Source of the DNA: an uncultured Spartobacteria bacterium
GTDB taxonomy: Bacteria; Verrucomicrobiota; Verrucomicrobiia; Chthoniobacterales; Chthoniobacteraceae
Length of the DNA stretch: 64,000 bases
Assembly (NCBI GenBank): GCA_903901425.1
Contig: CAIURC010000012.1
Coordinates: 36,450 to 100,449, forward strand
Reading direction: 5' to 3'
The notes under the pieces are model-generated. The model did not search any database. It saw nothing but the letters and a program-made list of their open reading frames with translations, and was not told the DNA's origin. Positions 26,541 through 34,660 of the stretch are shown one piece after another. How positions within the stretch are numbered: position 1 is the first letter of the stretch; the number at the start of each line of letters is the position of its first letter. A program made the position numbers and the translations under genes.

Positions 26541-26718
26541 GGTGGCTGCAGTATAAACCCGAGGGTGGGACAAAAGCAGGGGGTTCCCTTCAGAAACACG
26601 AAAGTTTTTGGTTCAAGGGATGTTGCAAACCGCGTGCGTCTTGGAGGGAAAGGGTTTTGAGGCGGCGCTGTCGTCGTGGCACCGGTGAGGCAGGATTGCG
26701 GGCCGTGTGGAAAACCCG

Positions 26719-28407
26719 TCAGGGGGTGTTTCCCGGAGCGGAGAGCGGTCCATCATGGGTTTGAGAAAAGAAATCGAAGTCGGCGTGCCCGCCTTCGGGC
26801 TGCGAGGAGTGGTTGAATGAAAAGAGACCCACCTTGGTGCCCTCGTACCATGCCGTGCGGTATGGATGATCCAGGTCGCCCAGAGGCTCAAAACGGATTC
26901 CGTCGAGACTGTAAAACAACGTCCCCGAATAATTCCGGTGGCTGAGTTTTAGCCAGACGGCTTTCTGGAGGAGTTCCGGGCCGTTGGTGAATCCGGTCTG
27001 GCCCGCAGTGGCGGTGCCCTTGGCAAAACGGAGTCGTTTGATGCCGCGCTCCATGACCACGCCGATCCATGTGTAATCGTCTATCATCGTGCAGAGGCCT
27101 GCCCGCTGGCCTTCGATCAGACGCGAGGTGTCGAGTTTCGTGACAATCTCGGATTCTGCACCGTGGAGGCGTTGGACCACGGTGTTGTAGGCAAACAGTA
27201 GATGGTCTTCCCCGTGCTTGACCTTGGTCCGGCCAAATTGGGTGACGCCGCCCTCGGTGTTCAGGTGCCGGCCTGTGAGGCGCAGGTAACCGGGCCGCTG
27301 CGTGAGTGACCAGTGGGAATCGTCTGGATCATGGTTCCACGCCCACTGGCCGCCCAGGACCGGCTGATCAAATGGGTCGGACGGGTCGGCCGCACACAGG
27401 GGTTGCAGCGGCAGTTCAGGTTTCGGAAAAGGGGCATCCAGCGCGACCGGTTCCCCGATGCCGTCCCCGTCCTGATCCACGCCGATCTGGAGCCAGCCAT
27501 CCGATGTCCAGCGGGCTGGTTGCAGAAAGAGCCGGCGACCGAACCGGGCGGAGAGGTTGTAGTCGTGATGGAGAAAGGCCCAGTCGTTCCCATGGACCTC
27601 AACCAACGACCCCTGTGCCGCGTTGATGTCCGGATGGGCGGTTCCAGAGTGGAACACCTTGCGTCCCTCATAGGGGCCGAACAGGGATTTGGAGCGGTAA
27701 AGGTACTGCGCTTTCTCCCGCTGGGTTCCGGTCGACGCAACGCTGATGTAATAAAACCCGTTCCGGTTGAAAATCTGGGGTCCTTTGGGAGGGATGTCGC
27801 TGATGAGCGTTGTGCCTTGGTCTGTGATGGCGTCAAACGTCTCGTTCAGCCGGTAGATCTTGAGGGCGCCGGGGTTTCCCACGAGCAGCAGATATGCTTT
27901 TCCGTCCACGTCCCAGAATGGACACGGATCCTCATGGTCGCCGTGGATGGAGTCCGCAATCGGCACGGGTTCGCTCCAGGGCCCCAGAGGCGAGGTGGCC
28001 TTGCAGAGAAATCCCCGGTACCGCGTGCTCCAGTTGTACATGTAAAAGGTGCCGTTATGAAACCCCACCTCGCCGTCCTGAGCCCCGGCCGAGCAGGCTT
28101 TCCCGGGGTGCTCAAAATCCGGATGCACCCGGCCCAGCCGCGAGTAAATGCGTCCCGCATGCGACCAGTTCACAAGGTCTTTGGAGCTCAGCAGCGGCAT
28201 CCCCATGAAGTGATGGGATGCGCAGGTCAGGTAAAAGGTTTCACCCGCCTTGAACACACAGGGGTTGTTGTAATCCGCCCACAAAACCGGGTTCCTGTAC
28301 GTGCCATCCGCCTGATCGCCCCAAACGGGTTTCCTGCCCGGATCGGCGGCGGAAAGGGAGGCCAGCATCGGGCACAGAAGCGCCGCCAAGACGGGATTGG
28401 GTTTCAC
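26719..28407 (-). CDS. GH43-like secreted protein lacking the usual catalytic residues
   Basis: The 562-residue protein has a signal peptide, an N-terminal five-bladed propeller like GH43 and a C-terminal beta-sandwich (about residues 345-560) as in GH43 xylosidases. In active GH43 enzymes the base is the Asp of a DP pair near the N-terminus; here the site reads ADYNNP with Asn48. The general acid Glu of the EGP motif is replaced by Lys208 (PPKGPQ). The pKa-modulating Asp (Asp160 in HEDPCPFWD) is kept. It is therefore probably non-hydrolytic or uses other residues. GTG is the likely start. Confidence 0.8.
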   Translation of the reverse strand: MKPNPVLAALLCPMLASLSAADPGRKPVWGDQADGTYRNPVLWADYNNPCVFKAGETFYLTCASHHFMGMPLLSSKDLVNWSHAGRIYSRLGRVHPDFEHPGKACSAGAQDGEVGFHNGTFYMYNWSTRYRGFLCKATSPLGPWSEPVPIADSIHGDHEDPCPFWDVDGKAYLLLVGNPGALKIYRLNETFDAITDQGTTLISDIPPKGPQIFNRNGFYYISVASTGTQREKAQYLYRSKSLFGPYEGRKVFHSGTAHPDINAAQGSLVEVHGNDWAFLHHDYNLSARFGRRLFLQPARWTSDGWLQIGVDQDGDGIGEPVALDAPFPKPELPLQPLCAADPSDPFDQPVLGGQWAWNHDPDDSHWSLTQRPGYLRLTGRHLNTEGGVTQFGRTKVKHGEDHLLFAYNTVVQRLHGAESEIVTKLDTSRLIEGQRAGLCTMIDDYTWIGVVMERGIKRLRFAKGTATAGQTGFTNGPELLQKAVWLKLSHRNYSGTLFYSLDGIRFEPLGDLDHPYRTAWYEGTKVGLFSFNHSSQPEGGHADFDFFSQTHDGPLSAPGNTP

Positions 28408-28617
28408 GGGGGGAATGTTTGGGTTGGGCCAAGGCGATATCCGACTGCCTTGGACGGGTGCTGAGGATGGGACACGATCAGATTAGCCCGGGTGGAAATC
28501 CGCGGACAGAGACATGAAGATGTTTCTGCGATCCTCCCTGGTGTTCGCCCAAGGTGGGATTTGGTCGGAGCTGGCCTTTTAAAAAGGGGCGTTGGGCTGC
28601 CCCGCACATTCTGGATT

Positions 28618-30276
28618 CTATTGTCCGCGCTCCAGAGCGGCACAGCATTTGCCGCGGAAGGTTTGGGTGGGCTGGCTGGCTGCATGGGCAGTGCCGGTGG
28701 CAGGATCCATGTAAACCATCACCGGTTGGGCAAGGAACCCATTCTCCGTGTGCACGGCGTGGCCGCGCCGGCCGAGCTCGGCAGCGGGATCTGATTCACT
28801 GGGGTTGAGCGTGATACCGCCGATTTTTCCGAGGCGTTTTTGAGGTTCAGGCGAAGGATTGAAGGAGTCCTCAAAGTGGGAGGTGAGAAACCGGGGTGCG
28901 GCCACGGCTTCCTTCGGCATTTTGCCGAACTCCACAAAATCGAGGAACAACTGGAGGGAAACCTGGTCCTGCATGTCGCCCCCGGCCACGCTGAGGGCGA
29001 GGATGGGCTTGCCCTCCTTGAGAACGAGGGTGGGGGTGAGGGTGATGCGTGGGCGTTTTCCCGGTTCAAGGCAGTTGGGGTGACCCTCCTGGGTGTTGAG
29101 GGAGCTCAGCCGGGTGTTGTGCGCGATCCCAAGCTCCTCGCAGACGCCGTACCCGGGGTTCGCGCTCGGGGTGGCCGCAACCACGTTTCCCCACTGGTCT
29201 GCGACCACGCACGTGGTGGTGCCAGGTTCGCCCGGCCAGGATTCGCCGGGGCCGGCATCCGCGATCAATCGCACGGGATCGCCGGGCCGGATTTTTTGGG
29301 AGGCATGGTTTGGATCAATCAAGGCAGAGCGGATTTGGGAATAAGAGTCGGAGAGCAATTCCTTGAGCGGCACTTTCACAAACGCGGGGTCGCCGTAGTA
29401 TTTGTCGCGATCGGCAAAGGCGAGTTTCATGGCCTCCACCGTGGTGTGGACATGGTCTGCGGAGAAAAAGCCCATCCGGGCGAGGTTGAAGGGTTCGAGG
29501 AGTCGGAGCGTTTGGAGCAGGACCGGGCCTTGGGTCCATGTGTTGCACTTGTGGACAACGTAGCCGCTGTAGGGCGCGGACACGGACTCCTCAACCACGG
29601 TCGAGTGCGCTTCCAGATCGGCTTTGCGGAGCAGGCCACCGTTCTCGACATAGAACCGGTCGAGTTCTGTGGCGATTGCTCCCTTGTAAAAAAGATCCCG
29701 CGCCGCGCGGATCTTCTGTTCCCGGGTGCCGGCAGTGTTTTGCTCAGTATTGATCATGCGCCGGAGCGTGGCGGCGAGGCGGGAATGCCAGGGGACCTTT
29801 CCCTCATCCAGAAGTGCGAGGGTCGGTGTGAGCACCTGTTCCATGGAGAACGTGCCATGGAGTTCAAGCGCTGCGAGAAGGGTGCTGATCGCGCTTGGAA
29901 CCGTGGCGGCCTTGAGGCCCCTCCGGGGAATGCCGTGTTTGTAGTACCACGCGATGGTTTCCGGATCCCGGGGCGCCCCGCCCATCCCGTTGAAGACCTT
30001 CACCTGGCCGGTCTGGGCATTGTAAAACATGAAGGGCACTTCGCCTCCGATGCAGAACATTCCGTAGTCCGAAACAGCGAGGTTGAACACGGTAGCCACG
30101 GCGCCGTCGACTGCGTTGCCGCCCTGACGCAGCATTTCAATTCCAGCGCGAGCGGAGGACTCGGGGCCGGCGGCGACGATCCCGCCGGTGCCAGAGGCGT
30201 GCCAGGTGAGCGGTTCACTGGCGGGGAGCAGACGCAAAAACAGGAGAATGAGGAGCGCAGGGAGGAACGATCTCAT
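28618..30276 (-). CDS. ggt: Gamma-glutamyltransferase
   Basis: This secreted 552-residue protein hydrolyses or transfers the gamma-glutamyl group of glutathione and related compounds in the periplasm. It has a signal peptide, the N-terminal block GGNAVDGAVATVFNLAVSDYG, and the autoprocessing threonine in GTTTCVVAD at about residue 353, which separates large and small subunits. The C-terminal half has the usual PGKRPRITLTPTLVLKEGK stretch. The start at 30276 puts a clear signal peptide first; a longer open frame upstream is not protein-like. Confidence 0.92.
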   Translation of the reverse strand: MRSFLPALLILLFLRLLPASEPLTWHASGTGGIVAAGPESSARAGIEMLRQGGNAVDGAVATVFNLAVSDYGMFCIGGEVPFMFYNAQTGQVKVFNGMGGAPRDPETIAWYYKHGIPRRGLKAATVPSAISTLLAALELHGTFSMEQVLTPTLALLDEGKVPWHSRLAATLRRMINTEQNTAGTREQKIRAARDLFYKGAIATELDRFYVENGGLLRKADLEAHSTVVEESVSAPYSGYVVHKCNTWTQGPVLLQTLRLLEPFNLARMGFFSADHVHTTVEAMKLAFADRDKYYGDPAFVKVPLKELLSDSYSQIRSALIDPNHASQKIRPGDPVRLIADAGPGESWPGEPGTTTCVVADQWGNVVAATPSANPGYGVCEELGIAHNTRLSSLNTQEGHPNCLEPGKRPRITLTPTLVLKEGKPILALSVAGGDMQDQVSLQLFLDFVEFGKMPKEAVAAPRFLTSHFEDSFNPSPEPQKRLGKIGGITLNPSESDPAAELGRRGHAVHTENGFLAQPVMVYMDPATGTAHAASQPTQTFRGKCCAALERGQ

Positions 30277-30478
30277 GAAATCCCGGCTACGATACAACGC
30301 TGGGGCGTGAGCATGCGATGCTGGATCCGGGGCGGGTCGGATTTTGGACTGCTGCCGCAGGCCGCAGGCCGGAACCGCGCATCGAGGAGCAGGGCAGGGT
30401 GCGCTGCGCTCACCGGTTCCAAACCGCAGCTGCTTTTGGAATGGAGGGAAACAGGGGATCCCTCTAGGGTTCGAGGCC

Positions 30479-31078
30479 ATGGGACTCCTGACTCTTGTTC
30501 TGCTGTTGGTGGCCGGTTTTGCTTTGCTGGTCGTGTTTTGGGGCATTGGCCAGTACAACGGCTTGGTCCGGGCGCGGAACGCTTTCCGTAACGCGTTTTC
30601 GCAGATCGATGTCCAGCTCAAGCGGCGCTATGACCTGATCCCGAACCTGGTGGAGACCGCAAAGGCTTACTTGAAGCATGAGAGCGGGACGCTGGAGGCC
30701 GTCATCGCGGCGCGCAACCAGGCTGCAGGAGCCTGCGCGAACGCTGCGGCAAACCCGGGATCGCCAGAGGCGATGGCGGCTCTGGGCCGGGCAGAGAGCG
30801 GGTTGGGCGGGGTGCTTGGCCGGCTGTTTGCCGTCTCTGAGGCCTACCCGGAGTTGAAGGCAAACCAGAACATGGCGCAACTGACCGAGGAACTGACCAG
30901 CACAGAGAACCGGATTGCTTTTGCCCGTCAGGCCTACAACGACTCGGTGATGGCCTATAACAATGCCCGTGAGATGTTCCCTGCCAACCTGGTGGCCGGC
31001 CTTTTCCAGTTCGCCGCAGCGAGCCTCTTTGAAGTGACCCGCGGGGAAGAACGCGAAGGCGTCAAGGTCCAGTTCTGA
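30479..31078 (+). CDS. lemA: LemA family protein
   Basis: The 199-residue protein has one N-terminal membrane segment (LTLVLLLVAGFALLVVFW) followed by the LemA helical domain with YNGLVRARNAFRNAFSQIDV, LKRRYDLIPNLVETAKAYL and AYNDSVMAYNNARE. LemA proteins are membrane-anchored with a periplasmic or extracellular helical bundle and are often cotranscribed with M48 metalloproteases, as here (38 bases apart). A role as a partner of that protease is inferred. Confidence 0.95.
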   Translation: MGLLTLVLLLVAGFALLVVFWGIGQYNGLVRARNAFRNAFSQIDVQLKRRYDLIPNLVETAKAYLKHESGTLEAVIAARNQAAGACANAAANPGSPEAMAALGRAESGLGGVLGRLFAVSEAYPELKANQNMAQLTEELTSTENRIAFARQAYNDSVMAYNNAREMFPANLVAGLFQFAAASLFEVTRGEEREGVKVQF

Positions 31079-31116
31079 ACGGGGCGTCTGAACCGGTTTT
31101 CGCAAAGCAGGGTTCC

Positions 31117-33030
31117 ATGGATTTTTTTGCCGCGCAGGAAGAGGCGCACAAGCGCAGCCGCCGGCTGCTCGCGGGGTTTGGCCTCTGCGTGCTGGGGGTG
31201 ATTCTCACCGTGTTTGCGGTGGCGGTGCAGCTCAAACCGTTCTTCTTCAAAAGCCAGTCTGAAGATTTCCATGAATTGGTCTTTGGCCCATGGTGGGATC
31301 CTCAGCTGCTGGGCTGGGTTGCAGCCACGGTCGGTGGCACCATCCTTCTGGGCAGCGCCTACAAACAGTCCCAGCTTTCGGGCGGCGGCAGCGTCGTGGC
31401 CCGCGACCTCGGAGGGCGGCTGGTCTCGCCCGGCACCAGTGAACCCTCGGAAAGGCGCCTGATCAATGTGGTGGAGGAGATGTCCATTGCATCGGGCGTT
31501 CCGGTGCCACAGGTGTGGATCTTGGATGAGGAACAGGGTATCAACGCGTTTGCGGCCGGAACCGACCCGGCCAATGCGGTGATCGGAGTGACTCGCGGCT
31601 GCCTCGAGTTGCTGAACCGCAGCGAACTCCAGGGGGTTGTGGCGCACGAGTTCTCCCACATTCTCAACGGCGATATGCGCCTGAACCAGCGGCTCATCGG
31701 CTGGGTGTTCGGTCTGATCATGGTGGCCACGGCCGGGCGCACGATCCTGTACTCCCTCCGCCGTGTGCGGGTCCGATCCTCAGGCAATTCTCGCAACTCG
31801 GGCGGTTTCGTGGCCATCCTGTTGGCCTCAGGCCTCACGCTCTGGATTGTTGGCTCGCTGGGCACCCTGTTTGCCCGCCTGCTCCAAGCCGCATTTTCCC
31901 GGCAGCGCGAGTTTCTGGCGGATGCGGCGGCCGTGCAGTTCACGCGTGAACCGTCCGGTATCGCCGGTGCCCTGAAAAAAATTGGTGCACATGCTGAGCA
32001 CGGTGTTTTGAGCAACGGCGAGGCGGGCGAAGCCCGGCACCTTTTTTTTGCGGCAAGTGACTTTCTGAGTCTGGGTTTTTCAACGCACCCGCCTCTGCCG
32101 GAACGTATCCGGCGCATCGAGCCGTTGTGGGACGGTGAGATGGTGCTTCCGGACAAACGGGATGCGCTCTCTGACGCGGTGCCTGTGCCGCGTTCTGTGC
32201 CGCCACCGCTTCCGCAGGTGAACAATTTGGGGTTCACAGAACGCATCCATCCGGCCGTTGGGGCCGGTGTCCGGGATCTGCTGCACAGCCAGCGGAAACG
32301 TATCGCATCGGAGTCGGATGCTCGGGCGGCTCTCTTTGGTCTGCTCATGGGGCCGGACCCGCTCCTCTTCCAAGACGCGCTTGAACGTCTTGAAACGGCG
32401 TTTGGGAAAGACATGGTCGAACAAACTCTCGATTGGAGTCGGCAGATCCGTGGCTGGCCTTCGGTCCAGAAAATCGCACTCATGGATCTGGCCCTGCCGT
32501 GGTTGCGACAAATCGGCGCCGAGGGCGCGTTTCGGTTGATTGAACTCACGCGCGTCTTCATCGATGCCGACGACCACGTGAGTTCTTTTGAGTTCATGCT
32601 GCAAAAAGTGATCGAGCGCCAGGTGGCCATCGGCTCAGGCCTCCGGCAGCCTGCACTGCCAAGGTACGCCTCTCTGCGGGAGGTCCGTTTCGAGGTCGCC
32701 ACTTTGCTCCATGCTTTGGCCCAAGCTTCAGGGCAACCAGAGTCGTTCAGTGCGGCAGCGGAGGAGTATGGAAAGCTCGCCGGAGAACCACCTTCAGCCG
32801 TTCCCGGACAACCGGTGCCGCTTGAAAAACTGGCTGCTGCACTGGATGCACTCGAGGCCGCCACTCCAGCCGTCAAGAGTACGGTCCTGCAGCTGGCTGC
32901 GCGCATTGTTCTCCATGACGGACGCGTCAACGAGGATGAATTCGAACTGCTGCGGGCCGCAGCGGACGCGATGGGGGCCCCGATTCCGCCTCTGTCCCGT
33001 GTCAGCGATCAGGACCCGGCGCACGCCTGA
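31117..33030 (+). CDS. M48 family metalloprotease with long C-terminal domain
   Basis: The 637-residue protein has two N-terminal membrane helices, the zinc site HEFSH with the third ligand in EFLADAAAV, and two further helices, as in HtpX-like M48 membrane proteases. The catalytic part ends at about residue 330. A further 300 residues follow; the last segment (VLHDGRVNEDEFELLRAAADAMG) resembles a TerB-like helical domain. It is downstream of lemA in one operon and probably degrades misfolded membrane proteins. Confidence 0.9.
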   Translation: MDFFAAQEEAHKRSRRLLAGFGLCVLGVILTVFAVAVQLKPFFFKSQSEDFHELVFGPWWDPQLLGWVAATVGGTILLGSAYKQSQLSGGGSVVARDLGGRLVSPGTSEPSERRLINVVEEMSIASGVPVPQVWILDEEQGINAFAAGTDPANAVIGVTRGCLELLNRSELQGVVAHEFSHILNGDMRLNQRLIGWVFGLIMVATAGRTILYSLRRVRVRSSGNSRNSGGFVAILLASGLTLWIVGSLGTLFARLLQAAFSRQREFLADAAAVQFTREPSGIAGALKKIGAHAEHGVLSNGEAGEARHLFFAASDFLSLGFSTHPPLPERIRRIEPLWDGEMVLPDKRDALSDAVPVPRSVPPPLPQVNNLGFTERIHPAVGAGVRDLLHSQRKRIASESDARAALFGLLMGPDPLLFQDALERLETAFGKDMVEQTLDWSRQIRGWPSVQKIALMDLALPWLRQIGAEGAFRLIELTRVFIDADDHVSSFEFMLQKVIERQVAIGSGLRQPALPRYASLREVRFEVATLLHALAQASGQPESFSAAAEEYGKLAGEPPSAVPGQPVPLEKLAAALDALEAATPAVKSTVLQLAARIVLHDGRVNEDEFELLRAAADAMGAPIPPLSRVSDQDPAHA

Positions 33031-33151
33031 ATGCCTCTTCCTGCGATCCCACCGGGATGGTGGGAGGCAGGGTGCCGATTCGCGAATCGACGCTCACCGA
33101 GGAGCGGAAAGACAGGAGAAGTCCTGCCGGATGATGGCGCCGTCCGGCATT

Positions 33152-34063
33152 TTAGGAGTCTGCGGGGTGGGCGAAATTGTTGCACCGCTTCTGCCGGTAC
33201 TCCGTGGGGCTCTGTCCTTGGAGCTTTTTAAAGACCCGGTTGAAGTGGTTGAGCGAACTGAACCCGACCCTGTAGGCGACCTCTGAAACGCGTGCGTGCG
33301 GATCCGCCAGCAACTCTGTGGCGCGCGCCACGCGGACCATTCCAAGGTACTCGGTGAACGTGAGGCCGGTGGCTTTCTTGAAGGCTTTGCAGAAGTGATG
33401 AACGCTGGCGTTCACCGCCCGGGCCACTTCCGCCAGTTCCACCGGCTCGTCCTGATGGTTCTGGATGTAGTGCTTGGCTCTTTCCACCAGAGGCGGATCT
33501 TTCGGCGGCATCAACTCCGCAGGAATCTGGCGCGCGACTGCGGCAAGGTGCGCCGCAAAAACCTCCAGAAGCCGGAGCATGGACTCGTAGGCCTCCCTTC
33601 CAATCACCCGGGTATGAAGATAAGCCTCTTCAAGCTTTCGGAGGTCCGTCTCTAGCCCCCAGCGAACCAGATGCCGTGCCACTGCTTTGAACTGGCTCCG
33701 GGTCGGGTTTTCCATCGCGACCTGTCCCATTTTGAGGTGCCCCAGGATTTCCTCGCCCAGTTTCACCGGGACCGCCGATTCGTACAGCCCGGCCATGCAG
33801 ACCGTGGTCGCTGTCCGGGTTTGACCGGGACCCGCGATGGCCGCCTGCGCCTCCACGCACATCGCGCACTCCGGGAGTTTTGCAGCCACGAGGGTGCAGA
33901 ACTCGTTTCCCTTGGGGTGGCCGGCGTTGCCTTTCTGCCACGCATCGGCGGTCTGAAAGCTCAGGGGCACATTGGCCACCTCGGCGAACGCCTGTTGGTA
34001 GTCCCTGAGGATCTGTGATTCAGACAATATCCGGGCTACATCCCGGCCAAGTTTGGTCGGCAT
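33152..34063 (-). CDS. AraC-family regulator with PocR sensor domain
   Basis: The 303-residue protein has an N-terminal PocR ligand-binding domain of about 170 residues with conserved cysteines (EFCTLV, ECAMCVEAQ, VCMAGLYESAVPV) and a C-terminal AraC double helix-turn-helix (ARAVNASVHHFCKAFKKATG and RVSEVAYRVGFSSLNHFNRVFKKLQG). It should regulate transcription in response to a small molecule. The start at 34063 begins at the family N-terminus; longer starts add an unrelated basic stretch. It is convergent with the M48 gene and divergent from the cbb3 operon, so the target could be either. Confidence 0.9.
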   Translation of the reverse strand: MPTKLGRDVARILSESQILRDYQQAFAEVANVPLSFQTADAWQKGNAGHPKGNEFCTLVAAKLPECAMCVEAQAAIAGPGQTRTATTVCMAGLYESAVPVKLGEEILGHLKMGQVAMENPTRSQFKAVARHLVRWGLETDLRKLEEAYLHTRVIGREAYESMLRLLEVFAAHLAAVARQIPAELMPPKDPPLVERAKHYIQNHQDEPVELAEVARAVNASVHHFCKAFKKATGLTFTEYLGMVRVARATELLADPHARVSEVAYRVGFSSLNHFNRVFKKLQGQSPTEYRQKRCNNFAHPADS

Positions 34064-34182
34064 ACGGCGGGTTTTTAGCCGACCGGGCTGGATCTGGCAA
34101 CGGGAACCCGGACAACCCATGGTGAGCCTTGCACAACCGGCGGGGAGAAACCTGTGGGCCTTTTGTGCGATGCTGCCGGCGT

Positions 34183-34425
34183 ATGGCAGATCCAGTGGCA
34201 GCTCCGGAAACCGAACCACAGTCCTGCGGGAAATGTGCCCAGTGCTGTTGCCAGAAGCGGTCGGCGGAATTCGCCGCGCTTCATGCCGACGGTGCCACCC
34301 GCGCCGGACACGGATCCCATACCCCCCGTCCCTCCGATGGATCCCCGGGATCCGATCCGGAAACCACCCCCAACCCCCAGCAGAACGCCCCCCAGCACCC
34401 CCCTCATCCCATGACGGTGCTGTGA
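34183..34425 (+). CDS. Possible small Cys- and Pro-rich protein upstream of ccoS
   Basis: This 80-residue frame carries a cysteine cluster (CGKCAQCCCQK) and a Pro/His-rich tail, and its stop overlaps the ccoS GTG start by four bases, which suggests coupling. A competing frame (34283-34414) encodes a proline-rich peptide that ends eight bases before ccoS. Neither resembles a known family, and the high GC keeps several frames open. If the cysteine cluster is real, a copper-related role in oxidase assembly would fit the context, but this is speculative. Confidence 0.35.
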   Translation: MADPVAAPETEPQSCGKCAQCCCQKRSAEFAALHADGATRAGHGSHTPRPSDGSPGSDPETTPNPQQNAPQHPPHPMTVL

Positions 34426-34652
34426 ACGTTCTTTTTCTGACCGCTTTTGTCGGGCTGGTGCTGGTTGCCCTGTTCGTCCTGCTCTATTTCCAGCAGGCGT
34501 CCACCTCCTCTGCGGATGCCCTGCTTCCTCTGCGCGAGGAAGCCCTGCCCTCTGTTTCGGTGTCTGGGCCGCCTGACTCCCAAACCTCCGGGGAGTCCCT
34601 GTCAGGACCCCGAGGGATCCGGCCTGAACAGGCCTGCCCGCCGACTCTTTGA
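34422..34652 (+). CDS. ccoS: CcoS-like cbb3 oxidase assembly protein
   Basis: This 76-residue protein begins with a GTG and has one hydrophobic helix (MNVLFLTAFVGLVLVALFVL) like CcoS, which is needed for cofactor insertion into cbb3 oxidase. Its tail is longer than usual and Ser/Pro-rich. It stands directly before the fused ccoN-ccoO gene, nine bases upstream, at an unusual position since ccoS more often follows ccoI. Confidence 0.65.
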   Translation: MNVLFLTAFVGLVLVALFVLLYFQQASTSSADALLPLREEALPSVSVSGPPDSQTSGESLSGPRGIRPEQACPPTL

Positions 34653-34660
34653 ATGACCGC

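Noticed and set aside
34283..34414. Proline-rich peptide upstream of ccoS as an independent gene
   Set aside because: No ribosome binding site is visible and the overlapping Cys-containing frame is better coupled to ccoS. I list only the latter, with low confidence.
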